In this document: piece by piece, positions 23,173 to 25,846 of the stretch
Layout: each line of letters opens with the position of its first letter
Numbering within the stretch: the stretch's first letter is position 1
From: Angelakisella sp.
Lineage (GTDB): Bacteria > Bacillota > Clostridia > Oscillospirales > Ruminococcaceae
Length of the DNA: 25,846 bases
Direction of reading: 5' to 3'
Assembly: GCA_020024515.1 (NCBI GenBank)
Contig: JAHHTR010000023.1
Span: 1 to 25,846 of the forward strand
Translations under genes and position numbers: made by a program
Notes under the pieces: generated by a model
The model's input: only the letters and a program-made list of their open reading frames with translations
The model's database searches: none
What the model was told of the DNA's origin: nothing

Positions 23173-24216
23173 ATGGAAAAAGTATTGGTTGCTATGAGTG
23201 GTGGTGTAGATAGTTCTGCGGCGGCACTGCTCTTAAAAAGACAGGGTTATGATGTTATCGGTGCAACATTTAAACTATGGGTAAGTGAAAAGACACAGAG
23301 AGAAATAAATGATGCAAAAAGTGTATGTGACAAACTTGGTATAGAACATCATGTAATCGACTGGCAAGATGAATTTAAAAAAATGGTTGTTTCTCCATTT
23401 ATTGAGCAATATATGAGCGGAAAAACTCCTAATCCCTGTATTTTTTGCAATAGAAAAATAAAATATGGTTTATGTTTTGATTTAGCCGATAAGCTAGGCT
23501 GTAAATATGTGGCAACAGGTCACTATGCAAAGATTGAGTATAACAAAGATACAGATATGTATGAACTGAAAAAAGCTGAGATTACAGAGAAAGATCAAAG
23601 TTATGTTTTATATAATTTGACACAGGAGCAATTAAAGAGAATAATATTCCCATTGGCAAAATATGAAAAGCCACAAATAAGAGATATTGCCGAAGAAGCA
23701 GGACTTGCGGTAGCAAGAAAATCAGATAGTCAAGATATTTGTTTTATACCAAATGGAAAACATGTGCAGTTTATAGAGCAATATACAGGAAATAAACTCG
23801 GTAGCGGTAATTTTATAGATGAAAAAGGAAATATTTTGGGTGAAAGCGAAAATATATCAAAATATACCATTGGTCAAAGAAAAGGACTTGGTATAGCTCT
23901 TGGTAAGCCTCATTTTGTTTCAAAAATAAATCCTAAAACAAATAAAGTAACACTTGTAAGTGATGAATCACTGCTGTACAAAGAAAGAATATTAATAAAT
24001 GGTGTAAACTTTGTTTCGATACCTGTACAAAGAGAACCGTTTGCTGCCGAAGTAAAGATAAGATATTCACATAACCCAGCAAAAGCTACAATCATACCAC
24101 AGGAAGATGGTAATTTGATGATTGAATTTGCAGAGCCACAAAGAGCTCCAACATCTGGACAGGCTGTTGTTGGCTACAATGACGATATATTGCTATTCGG
24201 TGGAACAATGATATAA
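23173..24216 (+). CDS. mnmA: tRNA-uridine 2-sulfurtransferase MnmA
   Basis: Makes 2-thiouridine at wobble position 34 of tRNAs for Lys, Glu and Gln, activating U34 with ATP and accepting sulfur as a persulfide. The 347-aa protein has the P-loop SGGVDSS (9-15), catalytic Cys92 in PNPCIFCNRKIKYG, the second Cys190 in SQDICFIP, and a C-terminal beta-barrel with GQRKGLGIALG. AAAGGAG precedes the ATG. It lies 16 bp after the DedA gene and 11 bp before the ExbB-like gene. Confidence 0.96.
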   Translation: MEKVLVAMSGGVDSSAAALLLKRQGYDVIGATFKLWVSEKTQREINDAKSVCDKLGIEHHVIDWQDEFKKMVVSPFIEQYMSGKTPNPCIFCNRKIKYGLCFDLADKLGCKYVATGHYAKIEYNKDTDMYELKKAEITEKDQSYVLYNLTQEQLKRIIFPLAKYEKPQIRDIAEEAGLAVARKSDSQDICFIPNGKHVQFIEQYTGNKLGSGNFIDEKGNILGESENISKYTIGQRKGLGIALGKPHFVSKINPKTNKVTLVSDESLLYKERILINGVNFVSIPVQREPFAAEVKIRYSHNPAKATIIPQEDGNLMIEFAEPQRAPTSGQAVVGYNDDILLFGGTMI

Positions 24217-24227
24217 AGGAGGAAAAT

Positions 24228-24761
24228 ATGAGCGAAACATCACTTTTTTCAGTATTTATATCAAATTTTTTGGCTTATGACTTTATAATTTTTATACTAG
24301 CGGGTATTAATACATTTTTTCTTATAAAAACGTCAATGTATTCAAAGCAACTGTTTAATTTTTTAAATCCTCAGGGTTGGGTGCCGGGTGGCGAAAAATC
24401 TTTTGAGGACATAAAAAAACACTATGTTCGACAAAAAGAAAATGAATTAAATATGATTTATCTGCGTAGAAAATCTACGACATATTATAGTTTTTTTGAA
24501 AATGTAACATCATTATTCCCACTTCTTGGAATACTTGGTACAGTAGTTTCTTTGTTACCTATGGTAAATATGATAGACACAACAACAAATGCTCTGTTTT
24601 TCAGTGCATTGACATCTACATTTTGGGGTGTGGTATTTGCTGTGATATTCAAAGGTTTTAATGGTTATCTATCAGCGCAGATAGAAGACAATGAAAAGAA
24701 TATTGCAACATATCTTGAAAGAAATTCTGTAAGTGAAAAAAATGTGGAGTATATTGAATAA
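24228..24761 (+). CDS. MotA/TolQ/ExbB-family proton-channel protein
   Basis: A 177-aa membrane protein with three helices: about 14-34, 94-113 and 121-142. Helix 2 contains LFPLLGILGTVVSLL, matching the LGLLGTVWG-type signature of ExbB/TolQ with Thr105 in the channel position. Helix 3, ALFFSALTSTFWGVVFAVIF, keeps the paired Ser/Thr residues that line the pore. The cytoplasmic loop (35-90) is short and charged, and there is no long C-terminal tail. Family members are pentameric and use ion flow to drive a partner protein. AAAGGAGG lies 5-6 nt before the ATG. The ATG of the next gene overlaps its stop. The family is clear; the function here is unknown. Confidence 0.86.
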   Translation: MSETSLFSVFISNFLAYDFIIFILAGINTFFLIKTSMYSKQLFNFLNPQGWVPGGEKSFEDIKKHYVRQKENELNMIYLRRKSTTYYSFFENVTSLFPLLGILGTVVSLLPMVNMIDTTTNALFFSALTSTFWGVVFAVIFKGFNGYLSAQIEDNEKNIATYLERNSVSEKNVEYIE

Positions 24762-25375
24762 TGAAAAGAAATGTTATACTGGATTTTACATCACTTTTAG
24801 ATGTAATACTAATATTACTGTTTATGGTAATACAATCTACCGGAACACAAGTTTCAAAGAAAGCTGATGAAAATAATAAACTAAATGAGCAGGTTACTTC
24901 ACAACAACAAATTATCGACAACAACAAAGAAACATTGAATAAACTCGAAAATATGAACAGTATTTTATTATCGCAAAATGCAAAGTTACAAGGTATGGTG
25001 GATAATTTAAAAGATATGCAACAGATGACACAGGAAAAACTTTTGCAGTATGAGGTTTTTAATAAATATATAAATAAAATTGACATATTGTGTGAAAATA
25101 TTGACGAAAAATGTAATATAATAATTAAAAACAATAATCAAAGTAGTATTGTGGAAATAATATTTAATGATATAAAGAAAGAAAAAGTAGATGAAATAGT
25201 TGATATTTTAAATGAGTATACAGTAAGCAATATTCCTACTGTAATAACATTAAGATATAATGCTTATACATTACATAGGTACGAATATGTTGTAGTTACT
25301 GATGCGATAGAGATTTTACAGAAAAATATGGGTAATAAATTAATGTATTCCGAGACGAGCATTGTAAATAATTAA
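24761..25375 (+). CDS. ExbD/TolR-like partner with coiled coil
   Basis: A 204-aa protein with one N-terminal helix (about 9-26) carrying Asp14 in SLLDVILILLFMVI, which matches the PxxDVxxxLLxFFMV pattern around the proton-carrying Asp of ExbD/TolR. A Gln- and Asn-rich coiled coil follows (about 33-95). Then comes an extracytoplasmic domain whose end, IPTVITLRYNAYTLHRYEYVV plus a following helix, resembles the strand-helix end of the ExbD domain. The stop and start codons overlap with the upstream channel gene (TAATG), so equal expression is likely. Assignment rests on the membrane motif and gene order. The coiled coil between helix and domain is unusual for ExbD/TolR. Confidence 0.78.
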   Translation: MKRNVILDFTSLLDVILILLFMVIQSTGTQVSKKADENNKLNEQVTSQQQIIDNNKETLNKLENMNSILLSQNAKLQGMVDNLKDMQQMTQEKLLQYEVFNKYINKIDILCENIDEKCNIIIKNNNQSSIVEIIFNDIKKEKVDEIVDILNEYTVSNIPTVITLRYNAYTLHRYEYVVVTDAIEILQKNMGNKLMYSETSIVNN

Positions 25376-25378
25376 AAA

Positions 25379-25415
25379 GGAGAGCATTATTTTAATATAG
25401 TGCGAAAATAATATG
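25379..25415 (+). promoter_or_regulatory. Shine-Dalgarno separated from the start codon by a hairpin
   Basis: GGAG (25379-25382) is 30 nt from the ATG at 25413, too far for normal initiation. The spacer contains a perfect 8-bp stem (ATTATTTT 25386-25393 with AAAATAAT 25405-25412) that would fold out and bring the two together. An in-frame stop at 25398 rules out a nearer start. Confidence 0.45.
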
Positions 25416-25805
25416 AAAAATAAAGAAGAAAAGAAAAAAAAACATACAGGCACAAAAGTAGTATCAAGCGTAGTTGTTTTGGCTGCAATAGCAATATATT
25501 TCTTTGGTGATGGTATAGGACTTGGTAAAGGGAATAATATGACTGAGGATAATTCAGCAACAGCACCAAATTCAAGTTCAATCAGTCAAAGTGTGGAGGG
25601 TAATGCAACAGAACTTGCCCTTGTTGTAACAGAAACCGAAATAAAGGTAAATGATGAAGTTAAAACAATAGAAGAAATTGAAACAATGTTGACAAGTGGT
25701 GAGAAATATACTGTTATACTTAAAGATGAAAAAGCATTAAAATCAACTTTTGATAAAATTGAAGAAATACTAAAAGATAATAATATTGAATATTACATAA
25801 AATAA
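25413..25805 (+). CDS. Membrane-anchored protein with ExbD-like outer domain
   Basis: A 130-aa protein with a very basic N-terminus (KNKEEKKKKH), one membrane helix (about 16-31), a low-complexity Asn/Ser linker (about 40-60) and a small C-terminal domain. The pattern T-E-I-K-V-N-D-E-V-K-T-I-E-E-I ... KYTVILKDEKAL ... FDKIEEILKDNNIEYYI resembles the periplasmic domain of ExbD/TolR. Unlike the preceding gene, its helix has no central Asp, so it would not carry protons. It is the third gene of the module; the genes to the right are outside the window. Function unknown. Confidence 0.72.
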   Translation: MKNKEEKKKKHTGTKVVSSVVVLAAIAIYFFGDGIGLGKGNNMTEDNSATAPNSSSISQSVEGNATELALVVTETEIKVNDEVKTIEEIETMLTSGEKYTVILKDEKALKSTFDKIEEILKDNNIEYYIK

Positions 25806-25846
25806 GCTTTATTTTTATCGATTAATGTGTTACCATATTAGTAAAG

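Noticed and set aside
24228..25805. Calling the ExbB/ExbD-like module a Zorya defence system
   Set aside because: ZorA carries a long C-terminal tail and ZorB an OmpA-like domain; neither is present, and no zorC/D/E-type gene is in the window. The genes adjoin housekeeping genes.

Overview
The window is AT-rich DNA from a low-GC Firmicute, most likely an anaerobic, spore-forming member of the Clostridia (Oscillospirales/Ruminococcaceae-like). Four things suggest this: a phoH-ybeY-era cluster of the Firmicute type, a SipL-like SPOCS+LysM protein, Clostridia-type families (a 59-aa four-cysteine protein, DUF1836), and strong purine-rich Shine-Dalgarno sites often followed by TTG start codons. 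Gene content is mostly core/housekeeping. There is no phage, insertion sequence, integrase or CRISPR array.

Layout. 1-373 is non-coding with several hairpins. On the minus strand, phoH, ybeY and era are read toward a tRNA-Arg(CCG), whose terminator lies at about 301-360. From 3319 the plus strand carries a conserved 147-aa protein of unknown function, a MATE transporter, the paired M16B proteins YmfF/YmfH, NAD synthase and a low-molecular-weight phosphatase. These meet a second MATE transporter read from the other strand. Minus-strand genes follow: a GNAT acetyltransferase, the SipL-like sporulation protein and an exported, membrane-anchored Ser-rich protein. gapA (plus) stands alone with its own promoter and terminator. 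Opposite it is a decayed TetR/flavin-oxidoreductase locus in which a deletion joined the 5' part of the regulator to the 3' part of the enzyme. A small zinc-ribbon/membrane-protein operon comes next, on the minus strand.

From 18050 to the end everything is on the plus strand: a 59-aa Cys protein with dtd, a DUF1836 regulator, then a tightly packed series trmB - small membrane protein - lepB - murJ - DedA - mnmA. This runs directly into a three-gene ExbB/TolQ-like and ExbD/TolR-like membrane module (24228-25805).

The most interesting item is that terminal module. It is a small proton-channel-type stator pair plus a third membrane-anchored protein whose outer domain looks ExbD-like but whose membrane helix lacks the proton-carrying Asp. 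It sits in a housekeeping operon of an organism that appears to lack an outer membrane. Other points: phoH apparently starts at a rare ATT codon behind a perfect Shine-Dalgarno; the fused TetR/oxidoreductase pseudogene still carries an intact 35-bp operator; TrmB has Asn where the family's DPWP Asp is expected; and several hairpins lie at mRNA 5' ends or at ribosome-binding sites. All family assignments come from reading motifs by eye; no database search was run.
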